The notes: a model not told the origin generated them from the sequence alone. Shown: positions 33,855-43,171, numbered from the stretch's first letter. The stretch is 48,257 bases of DNA from Candidatus Methanophagales archaeon (GCA_030602585.1 JAUVZJ010000010.1:1-48257); one strand, 5' to 3'. Program-made: numbers and translations.

Positions 33855-34757
33855 ATGAGGTGCAGTAAAGGAAAATGCAATAATCCGGCAATAATCTATC
33901 AGAACTACTCAGGGCTGCACTTATGCGAAGCTCATTTCGTTGAGGACGTGGAGCGGAAAGTAAAAAAAGAGATGAGGAAACAGTTGATGGTAGAGCGCGG
34001 GGATAAGATTGCAGTGGCACTGAGCGGAGGAAAGGACAGTGCAGCTCTTTTATATATGCTAAAAAAGATATTTCATAATCGTAACGATTTGGAATTCTTT
34101 GCGATTGCGGTGGATGAAGGAATAAAAGGATTTCGTGCGATAACGCTAAGAAATGCGGAAAAAGTGGCAGAGGAGTTGAACGTGGCATTTTTTCTATTTT
34201 CATTTGAACATGAGTTTGGGTTTACGCTGGATGAGATAGTAGCAAAAGGGTTCGAGCAGGCACCTTGCACTTTTTGTGGTGTCCTGAGGCGGAAAATACT
34301 GGATATAAAAGCGAAGGAACTGGGTGCTACGAAGGTTGCAATCGGTCATAATCTGGACGACGAAGTTCAAACGATTTTAATTAATTATATACGTGGTGAT
34401 ATAGAGCGGTTAGGCAGGCTGCGAGGGCGTAGAGAAGAGTTTGTTCCGAGGATTAAGCCGTTAAGAGGCGTTCCTGAGGAGGAAGTTGCTTTGTATGCGC
34501 TTGCAGCGGGAATACAGGTAAATAACGTTTATTGTCCTTACGCCTCGCTCTCTTTCCGTTTCACGGTGAAAAAAATGCTGAATGAGTTTGAAAGAAGACA
34601 CCCCGGGACAAGATATTCGTTGATGCGAGGATACGAAAAGCTGTCTGAATTTTTGCCGACACAAGGAGGGAGAAAGCTTTTGAGGTGTGAGATATGTGGA
34701 GAAGTGTCAGCATCGAGAATGTGCAAGGCTTGCGAGATAATTGGAATGATGAAATGA
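33855..34757 (+). CDS. ttuA: tRNA 2-thiolation enzyme (TtuA/Ncs6/TtcA family)
   Basis: 300 residues. An N-terminal zinc finger (Cys3, Cys8, Cys24, His27) is followed by the PP-loop SGGKDSAALL (57-), PCTFCGVLRR (Cys138, Cys141), GHNLDDEVQTILINYIRGD and the third cluster Cys in VYCPYA (Cys227), then a C-terminal zinc finger C-x2-C-x8-C-x2-C (278-293). The two zinc fingers and three cluster cysteines fit TtuA/Ncs6, which adenylates and thiolates a tRNA uridine. The partner ubiquitin-like sulfur carrier is not in the window. Its stop codon overlaps a truncated reading frame. Confidence 0.92.
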   Translation: MRCSKGKCNNPAIIYQNYSGLHLCEAHFVEDVERKVKKEMRKQLMVERGDKIAVALSGGKDSAALLYMLKKIFHNRNDLEFFAIAVDEGIKGFRAITLRNAEKVAEELNVAFFLFSFEHEFGFTLDEIVAKGFEQAPCTFCGVLRRKILDIKAKELGATKVAIGHNLDDEVQTILINYIRGDIERLGRLRGRREEFVPRIKPLRGVPEEEVALYALAAGIQVNNVYCPYASLSFRFTVKKMLNEFERRHPGTRYSLMRGYEKLSEFLPTQGGRKLLRCEICGEVSASRMCKACEIIGMMK

Positions 34758-34801
34758 AAATCTTGTTAATTGAACCACCGAAAAGTGTTTGGGAATTATA
34801 A
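34754..34801 (+). pseudogene. Remnant N-terminus of a B12-binding radical SAM gene
   Basis: The ATG overlaps the ttuA stop codon as ATGA and encodes MKILLIEPPKSVWEL before TAA. This is the classic first strand and loop of B12-binding radical SAM proteins. Nothing like the rest of such a protein follows in any frame over the next 200 nt. The natural reading is that a deletion removed nearly the whole gene. A coupled leader peptide is the alternative. Confidence 0.45.
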
Positions 34802-35009
34802 GAATTCTTTTAGCTATCGCAGTTCCATTAAATGTCGAAATTTTATGACTTTTATATATATTTTTAACATATGTTATTTCTGCTTAATATTTTTAATATG
34901 TCAAATATCAAACTTATTAGCGCATCATATCTCAAGATTATAGTTTTCCGCAAAACTTAAGCTCGATTATGGAATGTAGGGAGAGGAAAAATGAGAGGAG
35001 GAATAGAAA
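34802..35009. other. AT-rich gap upstream of the GH13 gene
   Basis: Runs such as TTTTATATATATTTTTAAC around 34849-34868 offer TATA-like elements. No gene is visible. The AGAGGAGG ribosome-binding site of the next gene is at 34994-35001. Confidence 0.4.
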
Positions 35010-36839
35010 ATGATTGAATTAAACAAAGTTGGAGCACATGTTGAGGAGAACGAAGTATCTTTCGGGATATACCTTCCAGAGATGAGGGAAAGGGATGGCT
35101 ACCAGGTAAATGTTAGAGTAATTCATGCCAGGGACCAGTTTACCGCAGGCATCGAACCCGAGACTTTCGATTTGACATATCAGCCAGGAGAGTCACTTGA
35201 CCTCTGGAAAGTAGAAATACCGATGCGGGAGGAAAGAGAAGGGCATTTTGGAAGCCCAGGAAAATATTTATACCGCTATGAGTTAATCAAGTCTGGAGAA
35301 CTGATTACCTGGTTTAGTGACCCTTTTGCATTTGAGACCGGACCAGGGACGCTCTCTGCTTTCAGATTCGGAAACCAAGAAACTTTCAAATGGGAGGAGA
35401 TGGACTTTAAAGTCCCTCCTTTAGAAGACCTCGTTGTATATGAACTGATGGTAGCTGAGTTCAACTTGACTTTCGAGGGTGTCGCAGCGAGATTGGACTA
35501 TTTAAAGGGATTGGGCGTAAATGCCATCGGGCTGATGCCTGTGACTAATATCCCGGAACCGCATCGCTGGGGTTATATGCCCCTAAACTATTTCGCACCA
35601 GAAGACCGTTATGGTGGAGCCGAAGCTTTTAAGCATTTAGTAAACGAATGCCACAAGCAAGGAGTGGCGGTAATCCTTGATGCGGTTTACGCACATTGTC
35701 ATCAGAACTTTGGCTATAACGCAGTTTACGATCACCCTAAAATCCCGATCAAGAACCCTATGATGGATCCTTTTGCAGAGGATATGTTCGGCACCGGGAC
35801 CGATTTCTCCAAAGAATTCACTCAGCAGTATTTTTTAAAGGTAAACCAATATTGGCTGGACGAATATCATGTTGACGGCTTCAGGTATGATTATGTGCCG
35901 GGATTCTATGATGGACCTACGGGTGTGGGTTTCGCAAAGCTCACCTATGAAACTTATCAGTATGTAAAGGAGGAGAACATTGAGCGATTCCGTACAAGCG
36001 ATGGGCACATGAACATTGTTCAGTGTGCTGAGCATCTCCCTAATCCAAAGGGAATTCTTACGGAGACTTATGCCAACACATGCTGGCAGAATGATCTTTT
36101 GGATAAAACAATTGATACGGCAAAATGGCGTTATATAGATGACCGGTTTGCTCATCTACTTGACCTAAACTTTTTAAGTTATCCGGGTGAATATGCAAAC
36201 CCCTCTACGGGCGACCGTATGCCAGTCACCGCGTTCCAGTATATAGAATCGCATGACCACAGTCGTCTGATTACCTGCTTTGGTGTGCATCTTAAAGACC
36301 CTTATGGCTTTGACTACGGCGACCGGGGGAACTGGTATTGGCTTCAGCCTTTTATCATCGCCCTCTACACCGCACAAGGCATTCCCATGTTATATCAGGG
36401 TCAAGAGATTTGTGAAAATTACTCCCTTCCAACTGGCGGTTGGGCGAGAGTGCTGGCAAAAAGACCACTTAGATGGGAATACTTCTATGACACGCCTGGA
36501 AGAAGAATAAGGGATTTGCATCGAAAGATGGGAGTTATCCGAAGGGAAAGAAGAGCTCTTAGAAGCAGAAATTCATATTACTATCATACAGAATCGGATA
36601 CAGGAAGAGGGATTATCTTTTATTTACGGGAAGCTCCGGCATCAGACCACACCCCTCAAGAGAAGATAATAGTGGGATTGAATTTCAGTGGCAATGACTA
36701 CAATAACGATTTCCCATTCCCTGACTCAGGGACATGGCGTGATTTATTGCACGGCGAAACAATCTATGTAAGTAAAGCAAACCAGAGGAAAACAATAACA
36801 ATCCCCAGCCACTATGGGAAGGTTTATCTTTTAGGATAA
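35010..36839 (+). CDS. GH13 alpha-amylase family glycosidase
   Basis: 609 residues. A beta-sandwich N-domain (1-130) precedes the catalytic barrel: YELMVAEF, LGVNAIGLMPV, DAVYAHCH (224-), VDGFRYD with nucleophile Asp294, CAEHL with acid/base Glu341 and SHDHSR with Asp416. A C-terminal beta domain ends at GKVYLLG. All three catalytic acids are in place, so the enzyme should act on alpha-glucans; branching enzyme, trehalohydrolase-like or amylase are possible. No signal peptide is visible, so it is cytoplasmic. The strong AGGAGG site fixes the start. Glycogen metabolism is plausible but no other glycogen genes are near. Confidence 0.88.
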   Translation: MIELNKVGAHVEENEVSFGIYLPEMRERDGYQVNVRVIHARDQFTAGIEPETFDLTYQPGESLDLWKVEIPMREEREGHFGSPGKYLYRYELIKSGELITWFSDPFAFETGPGTLSAFRFGNQETFKWEEMDFKVPPLEDLVVYELMVAEFNLTFEGVAARLDYLKGLGVNAIGLMPVTNIPEPHRWGYMPLNYFAPEDRYGGAEAFKHLVNECHKQGVAVILDAVYAHCHQNFGYNAVYDHPKIPIKNPMMDPFAEDMFGTGTDFSKEFTQQYFLKVNQYWLDEYHVDGFRYDYVPGFYDGPTGVGFAKLTYETYQYVKEENIERFRTSDGHMNIVQCAEHLPNPKGILTETYANTCWQNDLLDKTIDTAKWRYIDDRFAHLLDLNFLSYPGEYANPSTGDRMPVTAFQYIESHDHSRLITCFGVHLKDPYGFDYGDRGNWYWLQPFIIALYTAQGIPMLYQGQEICENYSLPTGGWARVLAKRPLRWEYFYDTPGRRIRDLHRKMGVIRRERRALRSRNSYYYHTESDTGRGIIFYLREAPASDHTPQEKIIVGLNFSGNDYNNDFPFPDSGTWRDLLHGETIYVSKANQRKTITIPSHYGKVYLLG

Positions 36840-36846
36840 GAATTCA

Positions 36847-37022
36847 ATGCAATGGTACGGACATGTTTGGCAAGGCGGGAATGGAGTGGCTAAGGAGCTA
36901 AGCTATTTGAAGTGGATCAGTTCATCCTTGATGGTGAGTTCCGTACTATTGAGATATTGAAACGGCTGATAGGGGAAACAGATTGCATATTGCTTGTCTC
37001 CTTTCGGACATACCCAGAATAT
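36847..37022 (+). pseudogene. Possible decayed coding fragment
   Basis: Two short frames read as pieces of one protein: MQWYGHVWQGGNGVAKELSY from the ATG at 36847, and then in another frame FEVDQFILDGEFRTIEILKR with LIGETDCILLVSFRTY, up to a TGA. They adjoin near 36910. I do not recognise the family. A chance frame is possible. Confidence 0.25.
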
Positions 37023-37074
37023 TGAAAAAGCTTTTATTACTCTGAAACATAAGTATTGTTTGGGAAGAATAAAG

Positions 37075-38315
37075 ATGCCCGAAGAAGATTGTATTGTTGC
37101 CGAAGATTTCGACCTTGCATGGAGTAATTTTGACCCGTTTTTTTACCTTACCTGCTAATTGCCCGTTTCACGTAGAGCGAGTAGGTAAGCCTTTAAATAA
37201 GCTAATTAGAGCCCTTTTGCGTCAGCACAGACAGCCGCCTAAGTACTTCTTTTCAGGTCATAGAGGATGCGGCAAGTCAACAGAACTTAACAGGCTTGAA
37301 GCGGATGAGGAAATCAACAAAAAATTTTTTTATTGTGAAGTACTCGGTTAAGGACGTGTGCGACGTTAACAATCTCAATTATGTTGACGTTCTGTTCTCG
37401 ATAGGAGCGCAATTATATATCCAGTATATTAAAGCGGGCAAGGAACTGGAACCAGAGCTAATAGAAAAACTTGAAGGTTGGGGGAGCAGCATTGAGCAGG
37501 AGATGGAAAAAACAGAGTCTGCCAGAGTCTCTATGAAAGGTAGGATTGGTGCGTTTTTCCTCTTGCTACAAGCAAAAATCAAGTCTGAGCATGCTACAAG
37601 GGAAACCATCAGGAAACAAATTGAACCAAAGCTTTCTGAGCTTATTGATAAAATAAATATGATCATTGCAGATATCGAAGGCAAAGAGAAGAAGAACGTG
37701 CTTGTTATAATTGACGATCTGGATAAACCCAGTTTAGAGCAAGCAAAGGCAATCTTTTATAATAACTATACGGCTATTACGCAGCCTGCATGCCATATTG
37801 TTTATACAGTGCCAATTTCTATATTTTTCACCACGGAATTTACTGCGATAAAGGAAACAAGGTTTTTCCTACCGAATATTAAACTGCACGCTAAGAAGGA
37901 TAGAAACAGCATATACGAGCCTGGCTATAAACTGATGAGAACGTTCGTTTTTAGAAGAATGAAAGCGGAGCTAATCGAACCAGAAGCCCTTGATTTAGCC
38001 ATTAAAATGAGCGGTGGTGTGTTCAGAGAAGGTGCACGGATAATGCAAATCGCTGCGGACAGCGCAATAGAACAAGAAAGGAATCGTATAATAAAAGAAG
38101 ATGTGGAAAGGGCAGAGCGAGAAATAAGAAGCGACTTTAAGCGTATTCTAAAATCTGAAGACTATGATACCCTTAAAGAAATCCGTAAGACTAATGATAT
38201 ACGTGGGATAGAGAAGATAGGGGATTTATTGCATAATCTTAGCGTGCTTGAGTATGAGAACGAAGAAAACTGGTGTGATATACACCCTACGCTCGAAGCA
38301 CTATTAGAGAAATGA
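37075..38315 (+). pseudogene. P-loop NTPase interrupted by two frameshifts at T7 runs
   Basis: Three overlapping frames make one protein. MPEEDCIVAEDFDLAWSNFD starts at 37075. The frame shifts at T7 (37138-37144) to FTLPANCPFHVERVGKPLNK and the Walker A FFSGHRGCGKSTELNRLE. It shifts again at T7 (37325-37331) into IVKYSVKDVCDVNNLNYVD, continuing to 38315. In both places removing one T restores a single frame of about 410 codons. Walker B is VLVIIDDLD, and HIVYTVPISIFFT is a sensor-like strand, so it resembles an AAA/STAND-type signalling ATPase. Frameshifts confined to homopolymers may be sequencing errors, phase variation or slippage. The TPR gene begins one base after its stop codon. Confidence 0.7.
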
Positions 38316-38316
38316 G

Positions 38317-39732
38317 ATGGTGGAAGCAAAAGATAATTTCGAAGGGCGAGTTTCAAGGCTTGCCAATTACTTAACCCGCGCCTACAAATATAACAAACCC
38401 TCTATTCTCTTTGCCATGTATCTGAGTGAATTTTTGCGCAGTGACGTTGAGAAATCGCTTAAGAGCGCGTTGATTGAACAGGGGCTCGAAGTTGTGAGCG
38501 TTGACGCAGGGAACAATAAAGACCTGCCATCCTATTTTTCGTCAGTAAACTCCGGCAACACTGTTTTTTCCGTTCATAATATGGAAAAAGGATTTCCCGA
38601 AGCTCTTCAGTATTTAAATTTTAAGCGAGAAGAACTTATCGAGCATCATGTCAAGGCTGTATTCTGGGTAAGAGAAGAGGAACTTGCTCGTATCAGTCTT
38701 GAGGCGCCTGACTTCTTTGCGTTCAGAAACCGCGTGGTAGAGTTTATGGAAGTACCTGCGGCTGAAGAACGCAGACCTGCTCTGGTTGAATTCGCCTTGG
38801 AGACTGAATATATATCTCTGGATGAGATCAAGCGAAGTATAGAACTAAAAGAGAAACTGCTTGCCGAGCTTTCTGCTGAGGATGAAATAAGCGGATACCT
38901 GCTGGGTTCTCTTGGGATATTATACCTTCAAATCGGGTCTTTTAAAAAATCGCTTGAGTATTATGAAAAAGCCCTTAAGATTGCTCAGGATATTGGCAAT
39001 AGACAAAACGAGGGTGCATCGCTCGGAAGCATTGGAAATACTTACCATTATTTGGGGCAGGTGGAACGAGCGATAGAATATTATGAGCAGGCACTCGCTA
39101 TTTCCAGGGAGATTGGAGACAGACGTGGTGAAGGCGCCCGGCTCGGAAACCTCGGACTTGCTTATTCTGATCAGGGGCAGGTGGAACGAGCGATAGAATA
39201 TTATGAGCAGGCACTCGCTATTTCTAAGGAGATTGGAGACAGACGTGGTGAAGGCGCGGATCTCGGAAACCTTGGACTGGCTTACGCTGATCTGAAGCAG
39301 GTAGAACGTGCCATCGAATATTATGAACGGGCACTCGCTATTGCTACGGAGATTGGAGACAGACGCAATGAAGGCAACTGGCTCGGAAACCTTGGAAATG
39401 CTTACGCTGATCTGAAGCAGGTAGAACGTGCCATCGAATATTATGAACGGGCACTCGCTATTGCTAAGGAGATTGGAGACAGACGCAATGGAGGCACCTG
39501 GCTTAATAATTTAGGCGTGACTTTCAAGGATTTGGAAAATTATGATTTAGCATTGGCTTGCTACCTGTTAGCCAGAAAGATACGCATAGAAATCAGAGAC
39601 CCAGAAGTTGAAAGAACAGAAAATAATATTAAAGAATTAAAAAATAAAATAGGAAAGGAGAAATTCCGAGAACTTATGGATACGGTAGAACCGAAGGCAG
39701 AGGAAATTATACAGGGTATTTTAACTGGCTGA
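38317..39732 (+). CDS. TPR-repeat protein, partner of the P-loop NTPase
   Basis: 471 residues. Residues 1-165 form a degenerate NTPase-like domain (ILFAMYLSEFLRSDVEKSLK, VKAVFWVREEELARISLEAPDFFAFRNRVVEF) of a type common in bacterial TPR signalling proteins, but with no Walker A. Then come about six tetratricopeptide repeats of 40 residues, each built around GxLGNLGLAYxDxxQVERAIEYYEQALAIxxEIGDRRxEG. The C-terminal tail is helical. The arrangement, a nucleotide-binding protein followed by a repeat-rich scaffold, recalls STAND-type signalling or defence systems split into two genes. That role is inference; no effector nuclease or protease domain is visible. Confidence 0.75.
   Translation: MVEAKDNFEGRVSRLANYLTRAYKYNKPSILFAMYLSEFLRSDVEKSLKSALIEQGLEVVSVDAGNNKDLPSYFSSVNSGNTVFSVHNMEKGFPEALQYLNFKREELIEHHVKAVFWVREEELARISLEAPDFFAFRNRVVEFMEVPAAEERRPALVEFALETEYISLDEIKRSIELKEKLLAELSAEDEISGYLLGSLGILYLQIGSFKKSLEYYEKALKIAQDIGNRQNEGASLGSIGNTYHYLGQVERAIEYYEQALAISREIGDRRGEGARLGNLGLAYSDQGQVERAIEYYEQALAISKEIGDRRGEGADLGNLGLAYADLKQVERAIEYYERALAIATEIGDRRNEGNWLGNLGNAYADLKQVERAIEYYERALAIAKEIGDRRNGGTWLNNLGVTFKDLENYDLALACYLLARKIRIEIRDPEVERTENNIKELKNKIGKEKFRELMDTVEPKAEEIIQGILTG
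39061..39540 (+). repeat. Tandem 120-bp TPR-encoding repeats
   Basis: Four copies of a 120-bp unit start at 39061, 39181, 39301 and 39421. Copies 1 and 2 differ by two bases in their first 60. Copies 3 and 4 differ by one base in their first 70. Between the pairs divergence is higher. The phase is exactly 40 codons, so repeat number can change without breaking the frame. Confidence 0.85.
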
Positions 39733-39980
39733 CTTCGAAGTTTGGAATTATTTTATGACAGAAAAAAACGAGAGAAGTTTTAATATTCCTCAGAAGTGTT
39801 GTTTATGTATTGTAGTTAGATTCCCTATTATAAATGGAAAAAATCATTTAGGATTTGGTAGTATTTGATTAGGATTTTCTTGCCAACCTCCATGTTCTTG
39901 ACACATGCTCTTTCTACTTAATTCCTTTTATTCCGCTTTTGGAGATATTAAAATGAAAAAAGATAGGAGGATGATAAAAA
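39733..39980. other. Gap without a gene
   Basis: AT-rich; I see no convincing frame. GGAGGATGATAAAA just before 39981 is the ribosome-binding site of the GerW-like gene. Confidence 0.4.
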
Positions 39981-40364
39981 ATGAGCGAGGAGTTAAGTGG
40001 GATAATAAAAAGCATGTGGGAAGAGTTTCGGAAGACGATCACTGTCGAAGCCGCAATCGGGAAGCCCATAGAGATAGAGGATAAGACCCTGATACCCATC
40101 TTCGGAATCGGCTTTGGCGCTGGTGGTGGCGGTGGCAAGGGGAAAGAGAAGGAGGGAGAAGGATATGGTGGAGGCGGCGGCGGTGGAATAGGACCTGTTG
40201 CCCTCGTGGCGGTGTTTAAGGGCATACCTGGACCTGAAGGACTGAAGGTGCTTTCGCTGAAGCCATCAGGCGCAATAGAGAAGATCGTCGGAGAAGCTTT
40301 GCCAATGGTGATGGAGAGTATCAAAGAGATGAAGGAGGGCAAAAAAGCCGAAGAAACCTCATGA
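39981..40364 (+). CDS. GerW/YtfJ family protein
   Basis: 127 residues. ITVEAAIGKPIEIEDKTLIPIFGIGFG is the GerW/YtfJ signature. It is followed by the Gly-rich loop with a KGKEKEGEGYGGGGGGG run, then GPVALVAVFKG and the short helical tail EALPMVMESIKEMKEG. In Bacillus the homologue YtfJ is a spore protein; in archaea the function is unknown. It is followed by a DUF2953 gene, as ytfI/ytfJ are neighbours in Bacillus. Confidence 0.85.
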   Translation: MSEELSGIIKSMWEEFRKTITVEAAIGKPIEIEDKTLIPIFGIGFGAGGGGGKGKEKEGEGYGGGGGGGIGPVALVAVFKGIPGPEGLKVLSLKPSGAIEKIVGEALPMVMESIKEMKEGKKAEETS

Positions 40365-40393
40365 CACCTATATCCGTCTAAACTACGATAGAC

Positions 40394-40996
40394 ATGATGC
40401 TGATTCTCGCGATTGTTTTAGCGATTATATTAGCCTTAATAGCTGCTATGCTCCTAATACCTGTTGACATCGCGTTTAGACTCTTTAAGGAAGAACCTTT
40501 GACACAATTATGCATCTCCTTTGGGTTCTTAATGGGCATTGCTTCGGGACGCATAGACTTTAGCACTGATAAGAGAGAATTTCGATTACGGGTCTTGGGC
40601 GTCACCCTTCTCAGGAGAGAGTTTGAGAAGAGGAAAGAGAAACCGAGAGAAGAGAAGCCCACCGATTGGAAGAAGATCGTAGTGAACGCAAATGAGCTCT
40701 ATGCTGCTGGGAAGGATCTGATCGTAGCGCTCACCAAAAACATATCCATAAAGAGATTAGGAGGTAAGGTGACGGTAGGGCTATCCGATCCGTCCCGGAC
40801 GGGCATGCTGACTGGTTTTCTATACGCAGGCAGCGGCATAGCAAAGGCATTCCTGCCTGAAACCAGCCTTGAAATTGAACCTTCCTTTGAGAAGGAGCAG
40901 ATGGATGCGGATATAGAACTGAGGCTTAGCCTACCTCTATTTAAAACTATCATCCCCTTTATCCGTTTCTTCAGTAGGACAAGGAAGATTTTCTAA
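40394..40996 (+). CDS. DUF2953 membrane-anchored protein
   Basis: 200 residues. One N-terminal membrane helix (LILAIVLAIILALIAAMLL) is followed by beta-rich DUF2953 sequence, including TVGLSDPSRTGMLTGFLYAG and SLEIEPSFEKEQMDADIELRL. It is the partner of GerW-like proteins in Firmicutes. The pair is probably co-transcribed (29 nt gap). Function unknown. Confidence 0.8.
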   Translation: MMLILAIVLAIILALIAAMLLIPVDIAFRLFKEEPLTQLCISFGFLMGIASGRIDFSTDKREFRLRVLGVTLLRREFEKRKEKPREEKPTDWKKIVVNANELYAAGKDLIVALTKNISIKRLGGKVTVGLSDPSRTGMLTGFLYAGSGIAKAFLPETSLEIEPSFEKEQMDADIELRLSLPLFKTIIPFIRFFSRTRKIF

Positions 40997-41014
40997 CGTT
41001 GCGATTTTGAGTTA

Positions 41015-43171
41015 TTAATACGTATAAGTTCTGCGGAACTTAAACGGCGAGAATTCAACCCCGCCGCCCTCATAAAATTTCGTGAACCACTCGTAGAAAT
41101 GCAACCTGATTGCCTGGATACCAGCCATTACCGCCTCAAGTATTATCACGATAACAGTCCCGGCTAAGAACACCACTGTGGCTATCACCGGTCCTATCGT
41201 CGGGTTTATCTGCAAGCACATGAAAGTCAAAAGAATGAAGACCTGGATTAACACTGCATGAGCTAATGCCAGAGCGAGAATCCTGCCATAAGAGACTGTA
41301 TTCGCAAGAAATCTGAAGAAGTTCTCCAGCATTGCATCTATCACGCCATCTATAAGAATGAGGAGGTAGTCCATCATTGACCTCTTTTCTCCATTACTAT
41401 TACCGCCGTGTTCACCCCCTTCTCCATGCTTCAACTCAGAAACTATCTTGAGGATAAACAGCGAAATTATAGGAAGCAGAACGAAAATAGTAGCATTTCT
41501 TAGCAGCACCGGGATATTGCCTTCTTTCAGCTCCACAAAGTAAAAACCAAATAAAACGAGCAAGAAATAAAGAGCGCCGAACAAACACCAGATTTTTACA
41601 AACCCACTTATCCTTTCAAAGACATTTCTATTCGAGAAATTGTTTATCACATTGAGAACTAAGCCAAGCCCCATGTGTGCTGCGCCTATCAACATTGTCA
41701 CGACGAAAAAGAACTCAAGTTCAAGGACGGGCTCGAACGTCAAATCTCCAAGCGGTGCCCAATACGGAATATTCATACCCACCGAATCCGCAACCAACTC
41801 CGATGCAGGGTGGCTGAATCCGAAAAATTCGCCGAATACTACGCCCGCAACCACCGAACAGAATCCGCATAACACTATAATTACGCCCATTTCCCTCATT
41901 CCTTTTCCCAAGCCCTTAAACGCAAACATCAATGCCAGACCGAGCAAAAGTATTAAAAAACCATGCCCCATATCCGGAAACATAAGACCAAAAAGAACGG
42001 GGAATATTATAGCGGTTATCAGCGTTGGGTCTATATCCTTGTATAACGGATGCCCATACATATTCACAATGGATTCAAAAGGCTTTATTATTCGTGGATT
42101 GTTCAGTAAAGAAGGCACTCGCACATCCTCTCGCTTTGGCTCTCGCACCTCAACCACGGAAAATCCACCTGTCTCTTCGCTTATCCCCTCTATTACGTTC
42201 TCAACCTCTTCTTCAGGAGTCCAGCCTTCGATAACCCGCACGCGTTCACTCGTACCGAACAGAATCTTTATCTTTGCCTTGTTTTCCTCTATTTGCACGA
42301 GCTCTTGCATCACGAGCAAGTCCTTAAACCTTGCCCCCCTTATTCCTACTATTTCACGCTCCTTCTCTTTTATCTCGCCCTCAAGCCTCTTAATTCTTGT
42401 CTCTACTTCCACTATCGCTTCCTTTATCCGCACAGGAATATCCGTTGGGGGTCGCTGCCAGAGTTCAAAGTCCAGCCGCATCAGCGCCCTCTCCACTTCT
42501 TCCTTATCCTTCTTTAAAGTTACAATCACCGCAAAAGCAACTTCCTCTTCTTCTTCTTCTTTTCCCTCGGTTATCTCCTTCGACACGACAAAGTGATTTT
42601 CCCCTGCCCCGGATACCGCTTCAAGAGTGCTTCCCAGCTCTTCTAAATTCCTGCCCGGCAACTTACCCGCATACACAGAAATAAATTCCTTCTCACCTAC
42701 AAAATCCAGATCAACGCCAAATCCTTCTAATATCTTTAATACCTCTGATAACTCCTTTGTATTTGATAATTCTTCTCTTAATCTCTCATCCTCCCCCGTT
42801 AACTCGGTTACCGTATCCTCTAATCCACTAAACTCCGTTTCTATCTCTTCTAATCTTATCTCATCTACCTTTATCTTCTCCGCTTTTTCCTCTACCTGCT
42901 CTTTGAACAGCATCTCCTTCAAGCTCTTTTTACCCGCTGTCGGAGGTCGTAACAGAGCTATTATGCTGTCTATCCTCGTCAAGAGTTCAGCGGTTTTTAT
43001 TAATACCGCATCAGCCCTGGAAGGTTCTATTAGCCCTTCCCATTCATCTATGAATTCCTTTATATCTGTAAGATGGACGGAACCCAAAGCATCAATTTTT
43101 TTGATTACACCATCTACATGCCCCTCCAGCGTGACAATTCTCAGTTCCCTCATCTCCGCAGGTCTCAGCAT
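41015..43171 (-). CDS. atpI: V/A-type ATP synthase subunit I
   Basis: 718 residues. The N-terminal 360 residues are soluble and coiled-coil rich (the stator arm). The membrane half begins with the PSLLNNPRIIKPFESIVNMYG and FPVLFGLMFPDMGHG motifs. The proton half-channel helix has SYGRILALALAHAVLI, with the key Arg, and the C-terminus is RLHFYEWFTKFYEGGGVEFSPFKF. It carries protons past the rotor ring. No other atp gene adjoins it, although subunit I is often the first or second gene of the operon. Confidence 0.93.
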   Translation of the reverse strand: MLRPAEMRELRIVTLEGHVDGVIKKIDALGSVHLTDIKEFIDEWEGLIEPSRADAVLIKTAELLTRIDSIIALLRPPTAGKKSLKEMLFKEQVEEKAEKIKVDEIRLEEIETEFSGLEDTVTELTGEDERLREELSNTKELSEVLKILEGFGVDLDFVGEKEFISVYAGKLPGRNLEELGSTLEAVSGAGENHFVVSKEITEGKEEEEEEVAFAVIVTLKKDKEEVERALMRLDFELWQRPPTDIPVRIKEAIVEVETRIKRLEGEIKEKEREIVGIRGARFKDLLVMQELVQIEENKAKIKILFGTSERVRVIEGWTPEEEVENVIEGISEETGGFSVVEVREPKREDVRVPSLLNNPRIIKPFESIVNMYGHPLYKDIDPTLITAIIFPVLFGLMFPDMGHGFLILLLGLALMFAFKGLGKGMREMGVIIVLCGFCSVVAGVVFGEFFGFSHPASELVADSVGMNIPYWAPLGDLTFEPVLELEFFFVVTMLIGAAHMGLGLVLNVINNFSNRNVFERISGFVKIWCLFGALYFLLVLFGFYFVELKEGNIPVLLRNATIFVLLPIISLFILKIVSELKHGEGGEHGGNSNGEKRSMMDYLLILIDGVIDAMLENFFRFLANTVSYGRILALALAHAVLIQVFILLTFMCLQINPTIGPVIATVVFLAGTVIVIILEAVMAGIQAIRLHFYEWFTKFYEGGGVEFSPFKFRRTYTY

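Noticed and set aside
41640-42596. 318-codon plus-strand frame with Ser/Thr/Ile-rich product
   Set aside because: Exact antisense of atpI; Ser/Thr-rich composition is typical of reverse reading of a Glu/Arg-rich gene.
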